Positions 1-10,029 of a stretch of DNA of 64,000 bases are shown here, piece by piece (within the stretch, counting starts at the first letter, position 1; the number at the start of each line of letters is the position of its first letter). This DNA is from Acinetobacter sp. NIPH 2699 (GTDB lineage: Bacteria > Pseudomonadota > Gammaproteobacteria > Pseudomonadales > Moraxellaceae), in the NCBI RefSeq assembly GCF_022549355.1, contig NZ_JAKZGL010000001.1, positions 124,001 to 188,000 on the forward strand, given 5' to 3'. Under the pieces are notes generated by a model. It had not been told where the DNA came from. It saw only the letters and a list, made by a program, of their open reading frames with translations, and did no database searches. The position numbers and the translations under genes are program-made.

Positions 1-114
1 TTACCACTTCATATGACTCGGATCGCACAAGGTGTACCACAAGGTGGCGAGTTAGAATATGTGGATAGCCATACTTTGAGTCAGGCAGTACATAATCGGA
101 TGCGGATGAAATAG
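1..114 (+). CDS. recR: Recombination protein RecR, C-terminal end (partial)
   Basis: The reading frame is open from base 1 and ends at TAG 112-114, giving the last 37 residues. The stretch [17 protein letters not shown] followed by TLSQAV is the typical RecR C-terminal Toprim/Walker-like tail. RecR works with RecO and RecF in loading RecA at gaps. The start lies outside the window. The 287 bases that follow, up to the rnd start, are AT-rich and I see no gene in them. Confidence 0.85.
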   Translation, partial: LPLHMTRIAQGVPQGGELEYVDSHTLSQAVHNRMRMK

Positions 115-401
115 CAGATTCATGCTATTTTCTTATATTTATTTTAAATTCATGTTGTTAATTTAAACAAATAATTAACTTTTAACATTTTGTCTAACAT
201 TATTCTAGATCTATTTGCTGGAATTTATGGCACTATTGGCGGGCGAAAAGGATTTTCGTTTTTTGATTAAAAGGAATAGGAGTAATTTCATGTTGTGTAT
301 GTGGAATACTGATTAATTTTTTACATTTAATCTCGCATGTACGATGACTGTATTTAACAGTTAGTCGCCAATGGTTCTTTTATTATTGTATTTGAGCAAA
401 T

Positions 402-1544
402 ATGTTTCAATTTATCCAACAGCAAAACGATTTAGCTGTTCTTCTCTCCCAAATGGAACAATGTTCCACCTATGCACTTGATACTGAGTTTATTAAGGTC
501 GATACCTTATATCCAAAACTTGGAGTCTGCCAAATTAATCTAAATGGACATGTTTCCTTATTGGATGGGGCCGCACTGGACTTATCGCATTTTTGGCAAA
601 AAGTATTTAACGCACAACAAAATATTTTCCATGCGTGTAGTGAAGACATTGATCTGATCTATCACTATGCTGATCAGAAACCATTAAAGAATATTTTTGA
701 TACCCAAGTGGCAATGGCATTTCTTGGACATGGGCTTCAAATGAGTTATCAAAATGCGCTCAAAACTTGCTTAAATATTGATATAGAAAAAGATCAAACC
801 CGCTCAGATTGGTTAGCTCGACCGCTCACCGAGAAGCAGATGTGTTATGCAGCCAACGACGTACTGTATTTGGTAAAGCTTGCAGATGCCTTAAAAAATG
901 ATCTACAACGTAAAGGTCAGTACCAATATGTTCTAGAAGATTGTCAAAACTTAACCAAAGAAATTGCAATGGAAACACCGCTTCCAGAGCTTTATACCAA
1001 TATTGGTAATTATCGTCATACACGCCGTGAGTTGATGCAGCTACAACAATTAAGTATTTGGCGAGATCAAATTACCAAAGCATTGAACCAGCCACGCAGT
1101 TTCATTCTGAAAAACACCACCATGCTGGATTTGGTGGAAAAGAACCCACATAATAATTTTCAACTGGCTCAGATCAAAGAAATACGGCCGAATGTAGTGC
1201 GTGAGCATGGTCGAACGATTTTAGATCTGTTGAAGTTTTTACCGCCAGAAGATGATTGGCCATTAAAAATGGCTCGACCAGTAAAAAGTAACTCTAAAGA
1301 AGTCGCGCCTAAAGTAGATGCGCTGATAGATGATATTGTTATGCAAACAGGAATACCAAAAGAAGTCTTGCTGCGAAAAAAATGGCTGAATGCCATTTAT
1401 GAGCATGTGGTTTTTCATTTGCCTGAGCAAGAGTTACCAAGCTATTTACTTGGGTGGCGTTATGATGTTCTCACAGAACCATTGATTGCATTGTTGCAGC
1501 AGGACACTGAATATTTAGCCACACAAATGAAAATTTCCAGATAA
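402..1544 (+). CDS. rnd: Ribonuclease D
   Basis: A 380-residue protein of the usual RNase D length, a 3'-5' exoribonuclease that trims tRNA precursors and other structured RNAs. The DEDDy exonuclease residues are visible: D27 and E29 (motif DTEF), D82 in the CSEDID segment, and Y149 with D153 in the YAANDVLY segment. An HRDC-like helical region follows from about residue 210. The ATG at 402 begins directly at the conserved N-terminus. The recR-rnd-ycgL order is the familiar housekeeping arrangement. Identification rests on the motifs and length. Confidence 0.95.
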   Translation: MFQFIQQQNDLAVLLSQMEQCSTYALDTEFIKVDTLYPKLGVCQINLNGHVSLLDGAALDLSHFWQKVFNAQQNIFHACSEDIDLIYHYADQKPLKNIFDTQVAMAFLGHGLQMSYQNALKTCLNIDIEKDQTRSDWLARPLTEKQMCYAANDVLYLVKLADALKNDLQRKGQYQYVLEDCQNLTKEIAMETPLPELYTNIGNYRHTRRELMQLQQLSIWRDQITKALNQPRSFILKNTTMLDLVEKNPHNNFQLAQIKEIRPNVVREHGRTILDLLKFLPPEDDWPLKMARPVKSNSKEVAPKVDALIDDIVMQTGIPKEVLLRKKWLNAIYEHVVFHLPEQELPSYLLGWRYDVLTEPLIALLQQDTEYLATQMKISR

Positions 1545-1682
1545 ACAAGGTAGTCAAAAAATCGACTGTTGCGTTAACATTCATTAATGTACCTGTTTTT
1601 TTTTTCATGTATGCTGTTTATGGTCTGTTGAGATGATATCTAGACCAATAGCCCCTAAGATTGTTAAGAGTTGTGAGTAAAC

Positions 1683-1988
1683 ATGCACTGCGATATTTAT
1701 AGATCGAGCAAAAAAGACGAAATGTATATGTATATTGCTCGTCCAAACCATTCTGATGGCAAGGAACTCGAAAATCCATTTGAAGGTGTTCCTGAAACAG
1801 TTCTACAAGCATTTGGCAAAGCAACTTTTGTGATGCATTTAGAACTCCATGCTGAACGTAAACTTGCACGTGTGAATGTGCTTCATGTTTTAGATTCATT
1901 ACAGACCAAAGGCTTTTTTATGCAGATGCCGCCAGAAGGATTAATCAATCCAAATGCGGTAGAACCAGAGGGTTTGCGCGGTGCTTGA
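1683..1988 (+). CDS. YcgL domain protein
   Basis: A 101-residue protein. It begins with the YcgL signature [15 protein letters not shown] and contains the conserved ending FFMQMPPEG. The YcgL family (DUF709) is a small alpha/beta fold of uncertain function that commonly sits beside rnd in gammaproteobacteria, as here. Its last bases overlap the GTG start of the next gene (1981) by 8 bases, so the two are probably translationally coupled. No enzymatic residues can be assigned. Confidence 0.9.
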   Translation: MHCDIYRSSKKDEMYMYIARPNHSDGKELENPFEGVPETVLQAFGKATFVMHLELHAERKLARVNVLHVLDSLQTKGFFMQMPPEGLINPNAVEPEGLRGA

Positions 1989-2367
1989 AACTTTAACTGC
2001 AATATGGGCGAACATTCTTTCAGTACTTGATCAATTTCCTGAAGAGAATGTTGCAATCATTGTATATGTTACTGGAACACTCATTGCATTATGGTGTTGG
2101 TATCGTTTGATGACACGTTTACCCAACCCAATTGGTGGAATCTTGTGGATTGTTGTCTTTGCGATTCTGGCAACACCTACGATTTCAGAGGGTCCTAATT
2201 CAGCATTAGCACCTGCTATTTTTGGTTTGATTTTTGGTGTGCTCACCAAAGAACATGTTTTAATCTGGTCTAACTTATCATTGATTTTATTCGTCATTGG
2301 TACAGGACTATTGATTGGCTTTTGCTGGTCAAAATACACTGCAAATAAAACTGCACGTTCAGTTTAG
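1981..2367 (+). CDS. Small integral membrane protein, unknown function
   Basis: A 128-residue protein starting at GTG 1981 and overlapping ycgL by 8 bases. Hydrophobic segments occur at roughly residues 24-44, 50-65, 74-88 and 98-116, so it probably spans the inner membrane four times with short loops. No catalytic or binding motif is visible and I do not recognise a family. The overlap with ycgL and the MoxR gene 45 bases downstream suggest one transcription unit (rnd is 138 bases upstream of ycgL). Confidence 0.7.
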   Translation: MLETLTAIWANILSVLDQFPEENVAIIVYVTGTLIALWCWYRLMTRLPNPIGGILWIVVFAILATPTISEGPNSALAPAIFGLIFGVLTKEHVLIWSNLSLILFVIGTGLLIGFCWSKYTANKTARSV

Positions 2368-2412
2368 GTATACATCCACACATTGTTAAAGATAGAAAAA
2401 TAAGGTTTTAAA

Positions 2413-3264
2413 ATGTCTGCTGATACACAACACTTCGCTGGTACAGATCAATATATTGCAACTGATAGCTTGAAACTTGCAGTAAAAGCCGCACGTGCTC
2501 TACAAAAACCATTATTGGTAAAAGGTGAGCCGGGCACAGGTAAAACATTACTTGCTGAACAAGTTGCAGAAAGTCTCGGTTTAAAACTGATTACTTGGCA
2601 TATCAAATCAACGACCAAAGCTCAGCAAGGTTTGTATGAATATGATGCTGTGTCACGACTACGTGATAGCCAGTTAGGTGATGACCGCGTCTATGACATT
2701 AAAAACTATATTAAACCCGGTAAATTGTGGGAAGCTTTTACCAGCGAAGAGCGTTGTGTGTTGTTGATTGATGAAATTGACAAAGCAGATATCGAGTTCC
2801 CAAATGATTTATTGCATGAACTCGACAAAATGTCATTTTATGTCTACGAAACAGGTGAGACGATTACCGCGATACAGCGCCCGATTGTGATTATCACATC
2901 GAATAATGAGAAAGAATTGCCTGATGCATTCTTGCGTCGTTGTTTCTTCCATTATATTGAATTCCCTGATGAAGCAACCATGCGTGACATTATTGCGGTT
3001 CATTTCCCAAGTATTTCAAATACCTTGGTCAGTGAAGCTTTACAAGTTTTCTTTAAGCTACGTCAAGTACCCAATTTAAAGAAACCACCGTCAACATCAG
3101 AGCTCATTGATTGGTTAAGCCTATTGATGGCAGATGATATGCCTGAAGATGTATTACGTAATCATGATAAATCCAAAGCCATTCCACCACTATATGGCGC
3201 TTTGATTAAAAATGAACAAGATGTACAACTCCTTGAACGTTTAGCCTTTATGTCACGCCGTTAA
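2413..3264 (+). CDS. MoxR-family AAA+ ATPase
   Basis: A 283-residue AAA+ ATPase. Walker A is GEPGTGKT at residues 38-45 and Walker B is VLLIDE at about 116-121, followed by a sensor-1 type TSNNEKELPDAFLRR segment. MoxR ATPases act as chaperones that assemble or activate metal-containing or multi-subunit enzymes, usually together with a VWA-domain partner. That partner is encoded 12 bases downstream. The length and the CoxD-like architecture fit the family. The client enzyme is not evident from the neighbours. Confidence 0.9.
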   Translation: MSADTQHFAGTDQYIATDSLKLAVKAARALQKPLLVKGEPGTGKTLLAEQVAESLGLKLITWHIKSTTKAQQGLYEYDAVSRLRDSQLGDDRVYDIKNYIKPGKLWEAFTSEERCVLLIDEIDKADIEFPNDLLHELDKMSFYVYETGETITAIQRPIVIITSNNEKELPDAFLRRCFFHYIEFPDEATMRDIIAVHFPSISNTLVSEALQVFFKLRQVPNLKKPPSTSELIDWLSLLMADDMPEDVLRNHDKSKAIPPLYGALIKNEQDVQLLERLAFMSRR

Positions 3265-3276
3265 GAGTGTTTTTCA

Positions 3277-4464
3277 ATGTTTGTTCGATTGTTTTACACC
3301 TTACGCAAATATGGGGTGCCAGTCACGACACGTGAACTGATTGATCTCAATCAGGCTGTCGCTTCAGGTCTTGTGTTTGCTGATCAAGAACAGTTCTATC
3401 AACTGGCTAAAACAGTCTTAGTCAAAGATGAACGCTTCTTTGATAAGTTTGATCGTGCCATGAAAGATTATTTCGATGGCATTGAGACTTTCGATCTAGA
3501 TGAATTGCTTAAACAAGTTCATAAACTACCCAAAGATTGGTTTGATCTTGAGTTATTAGAAAAGCATCTCACACCTGAGCAACGTGCCGAACTACAAAAA
3601 GCAGGTTCGCTTGAAGAACTGATGAAAATGCTGGAAGAGCGTTTACGTGAACAGCATAAAAAGCATCAGGGCGGTAATCGCATGGTGGGAACAGGTGGAA
3701 CGTCACCCTTTGGTGCTTTTGGTGATCATCCAGAAGGTGTGCGTATCGGTGGGCCGGGTCGTAAACGCTCAGCCGTCAAAGTTTGGGAACAACGTAAATA
3801 TCAGAATCTTGATGATGATCAGGTCTTAGGTACGCGCCAAATGCAAATCGCATTACGTCGTTTACGTAAGTTTGCGCGTCAAGGTGCTGCTGAAGAACTC
3901 GATGTTGATGGTACGATCCGCGAAACTGCAAAACAGGGTATTTTGGATGTCCAACTGGTGCCAGAACGTCGCAATCGCATTAAAGTCCTGATGTTGTTTG
4001 ATGTTGGCGGTTCAATGGATGCTCACATTGCAGAATGTGAAAAACTGTTTAGTGCAGCGAAGTCAGAATTCAAAACCTTAGAATATTTCTATTTTCATAA
4101 CTGCCTCTATGATTATGTCTGGAAAGATAATTATCGCCGTAGCTCAACACGAATGAATACATGGGATTTATTCCATACTTATGGGCGAGACTATCGTGTC
4201 ATTGTTGTTGGCGATGCGAGCATGGCACCATACGAGTTAAAGTCTGCTGGTGGTTCAGTCGAATACATGAATGAAGAGGCTGGCGAGGTATGGTTAAGAC
4301 GATTACGCCAACACTTCGATAAAACAGCTTGGCTCAATCCTGAGTTGGAAGGGTATTGGCATTACACCCAGACCATTCAGTGGATTAAAGAAACTTTTGA
4401 TAATCACATGTATCCAATGACGCTAAAGGGCATTGAAGATATGACCAGATATTTGTCACGTTAA
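3277..4464 (+). CDS. VWA-domain protein, CoxE-like partner of the MoxR ATPase
   Basis: A 395-residue protein. The N-terminal helical region carries a charged linker, and a glycine-rich stretch lies at about residues 132-162. The C-terminal von Willebrand A domain has its MIDAS motif at D242-V-G-G-S246, fitting the D-x-[GS]-x-S pattern that binds a divalent metal. This is the CoxE-like layout (DUF58/VWA class) of proteins encoded next to MoxR ATPases. Only 12 bases separate it from the ATPase gene, and a strong terminator at 4485-4516 ends the unit. Confidence 0.88.
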   Translation: MFVRLFYTLRKYGVPVTTRELIDLNQAVASGLVFADQEQFYQLAKTVLVKDERFFDKFDRAMKDYFDGIETFDLDELLKQVHKLPKDWFDLELLEKHLTPEQRAELQKAGSLEELMKMLEERLREQHKKHQGGNRMVGTGGTSPFGAFGDHPEGVRIGGPGRKRSAVKVWEQRKYQNLDDDQVLGTRQMQIALRRLRKFARQGAAEELDVDGTIRETAKQGILDVQLVPERRNRIKVLMLFDVGGSMDAHIAECEKLFSAAKSEFKTLEYFYFHNCLYDYVWKDNYRRSSTRMNTWDLFHTYGRDYRVIVVGDASMAPYELKSAGGSVEYMNEEAGEVWLRRLRQHFDKTAWLNPELEGYWHYTQTIQWIKETFDNHMYPMTLKGIEDMTRYLSR

Positions 4465-4484
4465 AATTTAAATAAATACGATAT

Positions 4485-4516
4485 AAAACCGTTTCTTTGA
4501 TTTGAAGCGGTTTTTT
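4485..4516 (+). terminator. Rho-independent terminator after the MoxR/VWA genes
   Basis: A stem formed by AAAACCG-TTTC and GAAG-CGGTTTT is followed by a run of T at 4511-4516. It lies 20 bases after the VWA stop and upstream of prmB, so it probably separates the two transcription units. Confidence 0.8.
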
Positions 4517-4626
4517 CTTATTAAATAAGCCTCAAGAGAGTTAGAAACTTTTTAAAGCGTTGCTTTGCTTTTCTTGGCTCAGGTAAAATAAACTGTTTTG
4601 CAATTAGCACTTTTGGAGACGCCTAA

Positions 4627-5637
4627 GTGGAGCGACCTACAATCAGCCCTGAACATTTACAAGAAGCGGCTGAAAATCTAGTAACCATTCGAGATTTTAT
4701 TCGTTTTGGTGTAACTGCACTTCGTCAATATGACGCGCACTTAGGACAAGGTACAGAAGATTATTTTGCAGAAAGTTCTGCGCTGGTTTTGCAAACACTT
4801 TCACTAGAATGGGCTGCTAATCCAGAAATTTTAGATGCGAAATTATTACCAAGTGAAAAAGCTGAGTTTTTGAGCTTATTAGAGCGCCGTGTCAATGAGC
4901 GTATTCCGACCTCTTATTTATTGAATCTTGCTTATTTCTTTAACAAGCCATTTTATGTCGATGAGCGTGTGCTTATTCCTCGTTCACCAATTGCAGAATT
5001 GATTGAACAGCGTTTTGCACCTTATTGCTTAGATGAAAATGGGCAAATGCTTGAGGCACTCAATAGCTTACCTGAAAATAAGAATCCTAAAACACCACAA
5101 CGTATTTTAGATATGTGTACGGGTTCAGGCTGTATTGCAATTGCTTTGGCTTATGCATTCCCTGAGTCTGAGGTTGATGCAACAGACATTTCAAAAGAAG
5201 CGTTGGAAGTTGCGTCCATCAACACTGAGCATCATGATAAACAGCATCAAGTCGCTTTACTTGAGTCTGACCTATTTGCAAAAATTCCTGCTGAAAACCA
5301 ATATGACCTAATCATCAGCAATCCACCATATGTGGATGCAGAGGATATGGCCGATTTACCAGAAGAATTTTTGCATGAGCCTGAGCTCGCATTGGCCGCA
5401 GGTCAAGATGGTTTAGATTTAGTACGCAAAATGTTGGCACAAGCGGCTGATTATTTAACCGAAGATGGTTTGATCGTCATCGAGGTTGGAAATTCAGAAT
5501 GGGCAATGCGTCAGAACTTCAACACTGTTGATTTCCATTGGTTAACTTTCAAAAAAGGCGGTTCAGGTATTTTTGCATTAACCGCTGAACAATGTCGTCA
5601 TTATAAAGAAGTATTTCAGCAATCCGTTCAAAACTAA
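4627..5637 (+). CDS. prmB: Ribosomal protein L3 glutamine N5-methyltransferase
   Basis: A 336-residue class I SAM-dependent methyltransferase of the PrmB/HemK type, which methylates a glutamine in ribosomal protein L3. The SAM-binding motif I is DMCTGSG at residues 162-168 and the catalytic NPPY is at 232-235. The long N-terminal helical domain matches PrmB rather than PrmC. It starts with GTG at 4627, preceded by a GGAG-type ribosome binding site. The stop is 11 bases before aroC, the usual prmB-aroC order. Confidence 0.93.
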   Translation: MERPTISPEHLQEAAENLVTIRDFIRFGVTALRQYDAHLGQGTEDYFAESSALVLQTLSLEWAANPEILDAKLLPSEKAEFLSLLERRVNERIPTSYLLNLAYFFNKPFYVDERVLIPRSPIAELIEQRFAPYCLDENGQMLEALNSLPENKNPKTPQRILDMCTGSGCIAIALAYAFPESEVDATDISKEALEVASINTEHHDKQHQVALLESDLFAKIPAENQYDLIISNPPYVDAEDMADLPEEFLHEPELALAAGQDGLDLVRKMLAQAADYLTEDGLIVIEVGNSEWAMRQNFNTVDFHWLTFKKGGSGIFALTAEQCRHYKEVFQQSVQN

Positions 5638-5648
5638 GGGGCAAAAGC

Positions 5649-6740
5649 ATGGCAGGGAATAGTATTGGGCAACTCTTTCGAGTGACAACATGTGGAGAAT
5701 CACATGGTGTTGGCTTAATGGCAATTGTCGATGGTGTGCCGCCAGGTCTTGAACTCTGCGAAGATGATTTGCAGAAAGATTTAGATCGCCGTAAACCGGG
5801 CACATCTAAATTTGCCACGCAACGTAAAGAACCTGATCAAGTTGAAATTATTTCAGGTGTCTTCGAAGGTAAAACTACGGGCACACCGATTGGGTTGTTG
5901 ATTCGTAATACAGATCAAAAATCTAAAGATTACGGCAACATCGCGCAAACTTTCCGCCCTGGTCATGCTGATTATACTTATACACAAAAATATGGCTTCC
6001 GTGACTATCGTGGTGGTGGTCGTTCAAGTGCCCGTGAAACGGCAATGCGTGTTGCAGCAGGTGCGATTGCGAAGAAATATTTGGCTGAAAAGTTTGGTAT
6101 TAATATTCGCGGACATGTGACTCAAATCGGTAATGAAGTTGCAGAAAAGTTGGATTGGGCAGAAGTTCCGAATAATCCATTTTTCTGTGGCGATGTCGAT
6201 GCGGTTCCACGCTTTGAGCAACTGGTCACTTCTTTACGTGAGCAAGGCACAAGTTGTGGTGCCAAGCTCGAAATCCTAGCGGAAAAAGTACCCGTGGGTT
6301 GGGGTGAGCCAATTTTTGACCGCTTAGATGCAGATATTGCCCACGCAATGATGAGCATTAATGCAGTAAAGGGTGTGGAAATTGGTGATGGCTTTGCAGT
6401 TGCAGGACAGTTTGGTCATGAAACTCGTGATGAATTGACAACTGACGGTTTTCTTGCCAATCATGCTGGCGGCATTTTGGGGGGAATTTCGAGTGGTCAA
6501 ACCATCCGTGTTGCCATTGCACTAAAACCTACAGCAAGTATTACCACACCGGGTAAAACGATTAATATTAATCGTGAAAATACAGATGTGTTAACCAAAG
6601 GTCGTCATGATCCTTGTGTTGGCGTGCGAGCAACACCAATCGCAGAAGCAATGTTGGCAATTGTTTTAATGGATCATTTCTTACGTCACCGTGCGCAGAA
6701 TGCTGATGTGTTGCCGCCATTTAAACCGATTGAAGCTTAA
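5649..6740 (+). CDS. aroC: Chorismate synthase
   Basis: A 363-residue protein of standard length. It converts 5-enolpyruvylshikimate 3-phosphate to chorismate with reduced FMN, the last common step of aromatic amino acid synthesis. The family signatures are visible: GESHG near the N-terminus, RPGHADYTY, the [13 protein letters not shown] loop and GRHDPCV near residue 320. The ribosome binding site AAGGGG sits 8 bases before the ATG. A hairpin at 6748-6777 terminates it. Confidence 0.97.
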   Translation: MAGNSIGQLFRVTTCGESHGVGLMAIVDGVPPGLELCEDDLQKDLDRRKPGTSKFATQRKEPDQVEIISGVFEGKTTGTPIGLLIRNTDQKSKDYGNIAQTFRPGHADYTYTQKYGFRDYRGGGRSSARETAMRVAAGAIAKKYLAEKFGINIRGHVTQIGNEVAEKLDWAEVPNNPFFCGDVDAVPRFEQLVTSLREQGTSCGAKLEILAEKVPVGWGEPIFDRLDADIAHAMMSINAVKGVEIGDGFAVAGQFGHETRDELTTDGFLANHAGGILGGISSGQTIRVAIALKPTASITTPGKTININRENTDVLTKGRHDPCVGVRATPIAEAMLAIVLMDHFLRHRAQNADVLPPFKPIEA

Positions 6741-6747
6741 TATTTAA

Positions 6748-6777
6748 ACCACGCATATAATGTGTTATATGCGTGGT
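6748..6777. terminator. Terminator hairpin between aroC and the convergent GGDEF gene
   Basis: A perfect 13-bp stem (ACCACGCATATAA paired with TTATATGCGTGGT) encloses a 4-base loop. The T tract on the plus side is weak. It lies between two convergent genes and could work in both directions. Confidence 0.75.
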
Positions 6778-6809
6778 CTTTATCATATTAAAATACCTAA
6801 ACAATAACG

Positions 6810-8039
6810 TTATAACGCCTCAGAAATCATATTTTCCGAAGCTGCAATATGGTACTGATTTCGCCCATTACTTTTCGCAACATATAATGCGTGATCTGCC
6901 TGAGCGATAAAGCCTGAAAGGCTATCATTCATATTAGGTGTCATTGTTGTCACCCCGACACTAATGGTGACGTGCTTAGAAATGGGGCTTTTGGGATGAC
7001 TAATATTTATATTGCCAACTAACTCCATGAGTCTTTTGACCTGTATTAACGCTTGTTCTTGGTCAGTCATTGAGAATAGGAGTAAAAATTCTTCTCCACC
7101 ATATCGTGCAGCGAGATCGCCACTTCGCGACGTTAGCGAACCAAGTGATATTGCAATACGTCTTAAACATTGATCACCCTGTATATGTCCCAAGGTATCG
7201 TTATATAGCTTAAAGAAATCAATCTCAATCATCATGATGGTGATTGGCATTTCGTGGCGCATTGCGCGTTTCCACTCATTTTCAAGCACTTCATCTAAAT
7301 AACGGCGATTTGCTAAACCTGTTAAAGCATCTTGCTGCGATAGAATCGAGAGTTGTTGTGCTTGACGCATCAGCTCTAATCGATTTAATTCGATCATACA
7401 ATTTTGTAGATAATTTTCTCGATGTTGTCGGTCTGTGGCATAGGCAAGGGCCATCCCTAAGAAACTACTAAACGTATATGTTCTATTTAAAAAAGTCCAA
7501 TCTATTGAACCATTTAACCATGTAGTGACCGCCACACCGACAAGACCGCCACACCAACCAGCAATGATCGCTGTGTAGAAACGCATACCAACAAAGCCAT
7601 AAATAATGACCACTGCATACATCATCGCTGCATGAAATAATACGTTGTGCTGACCTTGTTCTAATACGTTAATCAAAGTAAATGTAATGGCAACAGCACC
7701 CGCTGAACCTATACAGACATAATGATCAAACCACCGATTCATAATTTGAAGAAAGGAAAGTAACCATGCGATCAGGACAATAATACCTACCCATCCATAG
7801 TAGGAAATCCATTCAAGCCGCATGTCTGGTGGTAATACTTGATAAATACCAAAACTAAGAAATAAGTACAGACCTAGAATAATGGGACCACGATAACGAA
7901 ACTCATGTGCAGCCTCATTTCTATACTGATCTCGATAGATCGCTTCTAATTCTTTAGGAAACCAAACTAAATTTAGCCCGCGAGATATTAACAAGTCGAT
8001 TTGTTCTTGTCCCAAGATATTGGAAGCTTTCAACTTCAT
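6810..8039 (-). CDS. Membrane-bound diguanylate cyclase (GGEEF)
   Basis: From the ATG at 8039 this is 409 residues; upstream in-frame GTG and TTG codons are alternative starts. About six hydrophobic segments occupy roughly residues 50-210, followed by a coiled linker and a C-terminal GGDEF domain with the active motif GGEEF at 314-318. An inhibitory I-site, R305-x-x-D308, lies exactly five residues before it, as in product-inhibited cyclases. The protein should therefore make cyclic di-GMP from two GTP at the inner membrane. The sensory input is unknown. Confidence 0.9.
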   Translation of the reverse strand: MKLKASNILGQEQIDLLISRGLNLVWFPKELEAIYRDQYRNEAAHEFRYRGPIILGLYLFLSFGIYQVLPPDMRLEWISYYGWVGIIVLIAWLLSFLQIMNRWFDHYVCIGSAGAVAITFTLINVLEQGQHNVLFHAAMMYAVVIIYGFVGMRFYTAIIAGWCGGLVGVAVTTWLNGSIDWTFLNRTYTFSSFLGMALAYATDRQHRENYLQNCMIELNRLELMRQAQQLSILSQQDALTGLANRRYLDEVLENEWKRAMRHEMPITIMMIEIDFFKLYNDTLGHIQGDQCLRRIAISLGSLTSRSGDLAARYGGEEFLLLFSMTDQEQALIQVKRLMELVGNINISHPKSPISKHVTISVGVTTMTPNMNDSLSGFIAQADHALYVAKSNGRNQYHIAASENMISEAL

Positions 8040-8383
8040 TTTATCTCTCACCACTCCCAAAGATTTTTTATATAAGTCAGATATAGGTATTCTTTTTTAC
8101 TACGTTACACTGAATTAAATAAAATGTGTATTAGATAATCAAAAAAACTCCATTTTTTGTCATAATCACTGTTTCTTGCTCAAAACTTGCACGACTTTAA
8201 GATTCATCAAACTTTTGAAGATACCTAATAGAATGATTTAAATGAAGAAGATATTTGGCAAACAAAATAACTACAAATCTGATAATGGTGATTGTATATT
8301 TAGGATATTAGGATACAATTTATAAAAAAGCAGCAATCATGGAATGTGATTGAGTCAAGTCATACGAAATAGGATGCATCGAA
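8040..8383. other. Intergenic region between divergent genes
   Basis: An AT-rich stretch with no coding signal seen. A plausible sigma-70 promoter for the downstream gene is TTGTAT at 8292-8297 and TACAAT at 8314-8319 (16-base spacing). A short inverted repeat CAATCA/TGATTG spans 8334-8352. Both are weak calls. Confidence 0.3.
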
Positions 8384-9133
8384 ATGACTGCTATGAGTCA
8401 ATATGGAACAAAACTGGAAATTACAGCTCATTCTGGATGGTCACAGAAGTTCTGGGATGAACTTTTGCCTGCAAAAGAAAGAGTTAGCAAACACCCATTA
8501 TTTTTAGATATGGCAAGTGGTTCATTAAGTCTCGAATGTTTTCGATCAGCATTATTGAACTTTTATCCTTTAGTTGCCCATTTTCCCTCTTATATGGCTG
8601 GGAGCTTAGCCAAAGCGACATCGTTTTCACTGAATGGCGTCACAGAGACTCGTGATTGGTTGATCCAAAATATTAAAGTTGAAGAACGCCATCTCAGTTG
8701 GTATCAAGATTGGGCTGGAGGCTTTGGACTAACTGTTGAGATGTTAAATAATGTCAGACCACCCGCAGCGATGAATGCTGTAAATCATTTTTTATGGGAT
8801 GTTAACTTTCGTGGCAGTTTAGCTGAAAGTATAGCCGCCACGAATCTTGCAATAGAGTGGGCGACAGGGGATTGGAGCATACAAGTTTATAAAGGTGTTC
8901 AAAGTTACACCCAACACCCAGAAGTCAATATCAATAAACGATCACTGGCTTGGTTAAGAGCGCATGCTCACTATGATGATCTTCATCCTTATGAAGCAAT
9001 GGAATTGATTAAGAGACTTTGTGACAAGGATCCTGACTTACAACGAAAAGTGTTTTTAGCAGCACAGGAAGGTTTGGCGTATTATGAACTCGCACTAGAC
9101 GAATGTTATAAGATCCAACAGGCTAACAAGTAA
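8384..9133 (+). CDS. TenA/PqqC-like all-helical protein (iron-containing redox enzyme type)
   Basis: A 249-residue all-helical protein. The layout, with a conserved E-x-x-H pattern (EERHLSWYQDW) near residue 108 and a C-terminal helix rich in carboxylates, resembles the TenA/THI-4/PqqC heme-oxygenase-like superfamily. Members include thiaminase II, PqqC and diiron oxidases such as CADD. The exact activity cannot be read from the sequence, and no thiamine or PQQ genes are next to it. It is a single gene that ends at a convergent terminator. Confidence 0.6.
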   Translation: MTAMSQYGTKLEITAHSGWSQKFWDELLPAKERVSKHPLFLDMASGSLSLECFRSALLNFYPLVAHFPSYMAGSLAKATSFSLNGVTETRDWLIQNIKVEERHLSWYQDWAGGFGLTVEMLNNVRPPAAMNAVNHFLWDVNFRGSLAESIAATNLAIEWATGDWSIQVYKGVQSYTQHPEVNINKRSLAWLRAHAHYDDLHPYEAMELIKRLCDKDPDLQRKVFLAAQEGLAYYELALDECYKIQQANK

Positions 9134-9146
9134 GGTTTTCACAAAT

Positions 9147-9190
9147 ATAGAGACTGTGACTTTGCTTGGGGACTTGGTCGCAGTCTCTAT
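9147..9190. terminator. Bidirectional terminator between convergent genes
   Basis: A 14-bp stem (ATAGAGACTG-TGAC paired with GTCG-CAGTCTCTAT, one mismatch) encloses a 16-base loop between the stop at 9133 and the convergent gene ending at 9200. Confidence 0.7.
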
Positions 9191-9199
9191 TCTCACTTC

Positions 9200-9901
9200 T
9201 TATGCAAGCGGATTCATTTTTTCATCAAAGTTTTCTAAATGTGGAAATTCTAGAGCTTTTAAATCAGCTAAATTTTTAATGTATTCTTCAAAGCTCATTA
9301 ACATATTTTCTCTATCTTCATTGCTGATATACGGGACATGATAAGCGATAAATGGTGGTAAAACCTCAAAGCCAGCATAGGCAAGTGTGCCACGTTGGAT
9401 CGAAGATAAATAATGTTCAATAGGACCATGCACTGAGTTTTCACCGAACATATTGCTACGTCCACCTAAAGTCAAACAGAGCATTGCTTTTTTTCCAGTC
9501 ATACCACCATGATTATAAAAACGCTTACCACCGTAAAAAAGACCTGAAACAAAGACTCGATCAATCCAGCCTTTTAAAATTGCAGGAACAGATGTCCAAT
9601 ACAATGGGAAACTAAACAGAATAAAATCAGCACGCTTTACTTTCTCAATCTCAAGTTCAATATCTTTTGAAAATTGTTGTTGCTTTAATGCATGGCGTTG
9701 CTCAAGCGCATAATTGAAATATTCTGGTTGATTCAAATGTTCAAAATCATTTTTTGATGCAACTGGATTGAAATTCATTTCATATAAATCAGAAATCTCA
9801 ACGGTATAACCTAATTGCTCGAAGGTTTGTTGGGCCGTATTCTTCAGTGCTGCTGTAAAAGAGCGTTTTTCAGGATGTGCATGAACAATTAAAACATTCA
9901 T
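9200..9901 (-). CDS. NAD(P)H dehydrogenase (quinone)-like flavodoxin-fold protein
   Basis: A 233-residue protein of the NQO1/Flavodoxin_2 family. It opens with the strand and FMN/FAD phosphate loop VLIVHAHPEKRSF, and has the dinucleotide-site segment FPLYWTSVPAILKGWIDRV and the glycine-rich LTLGG. Relatives reduce quinones or other electrophiles with two electrons from NAD(P)H in the cytoplasm. It is transcribed divergently from an AraC regulator at 10030, which probably controls it. The substrate is unknown. Confidence 0.85.
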   Translation of the reverse strand: MNVLIVHAHPEKRSFTAALKNTAQQTFEQLGYTVEISDLYEMNFNPVASKNDFEHLNQPEYFNYALEQRHALKQQQFSKDIELEIEKVKRADFILFSFPLYWTSVPAILKGWIDRVFVSGLFYGGKRFYNHGGMTGKKAMLCLTLGGRSNMFGENSVHGPIEHYLSSIQRGTLAYAGFEVLPPFIAYHVPYISNEDRENMLMSFEEYIKNLADLKALEFPHLENFDEKMNPLA

Positions 9902-9940
9902 TGATCAATAACCTTGGTATGTAAATTTTTAGATATATGT

Positions 9941-9971
9941 ACTATGCCTAAAAGCTAAAAAGTGGCATAGT
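9941..9971. promoter_or_regulatory. Inverted repeat between flavoprotein gene and AraC gene
   Basis: ACTATGCC (9941-9948) and GGCATAGT (9964-9971) form perfect 8-bp arms 15 bases apart, in the short divergent promoter region. The spacing suits binding of a dimeric regulator, most likely the adjacent AraC protein. Functional assignment is inference. Confidence 0.45.
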
Positions 9972-10029
9972 TCATAAACCGCCACTATTTACCATTTTAC
10001 GCCAGATATTGCATATAAAAGGATGAATT

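Noticed and set aside
826-1023. Minus-strand open frames inside rnd, aroC and other core genes
   Set aside because: They are antisense shadows of clearly coding genes with strong family motifs on the other strand and have no ribosome binding site.
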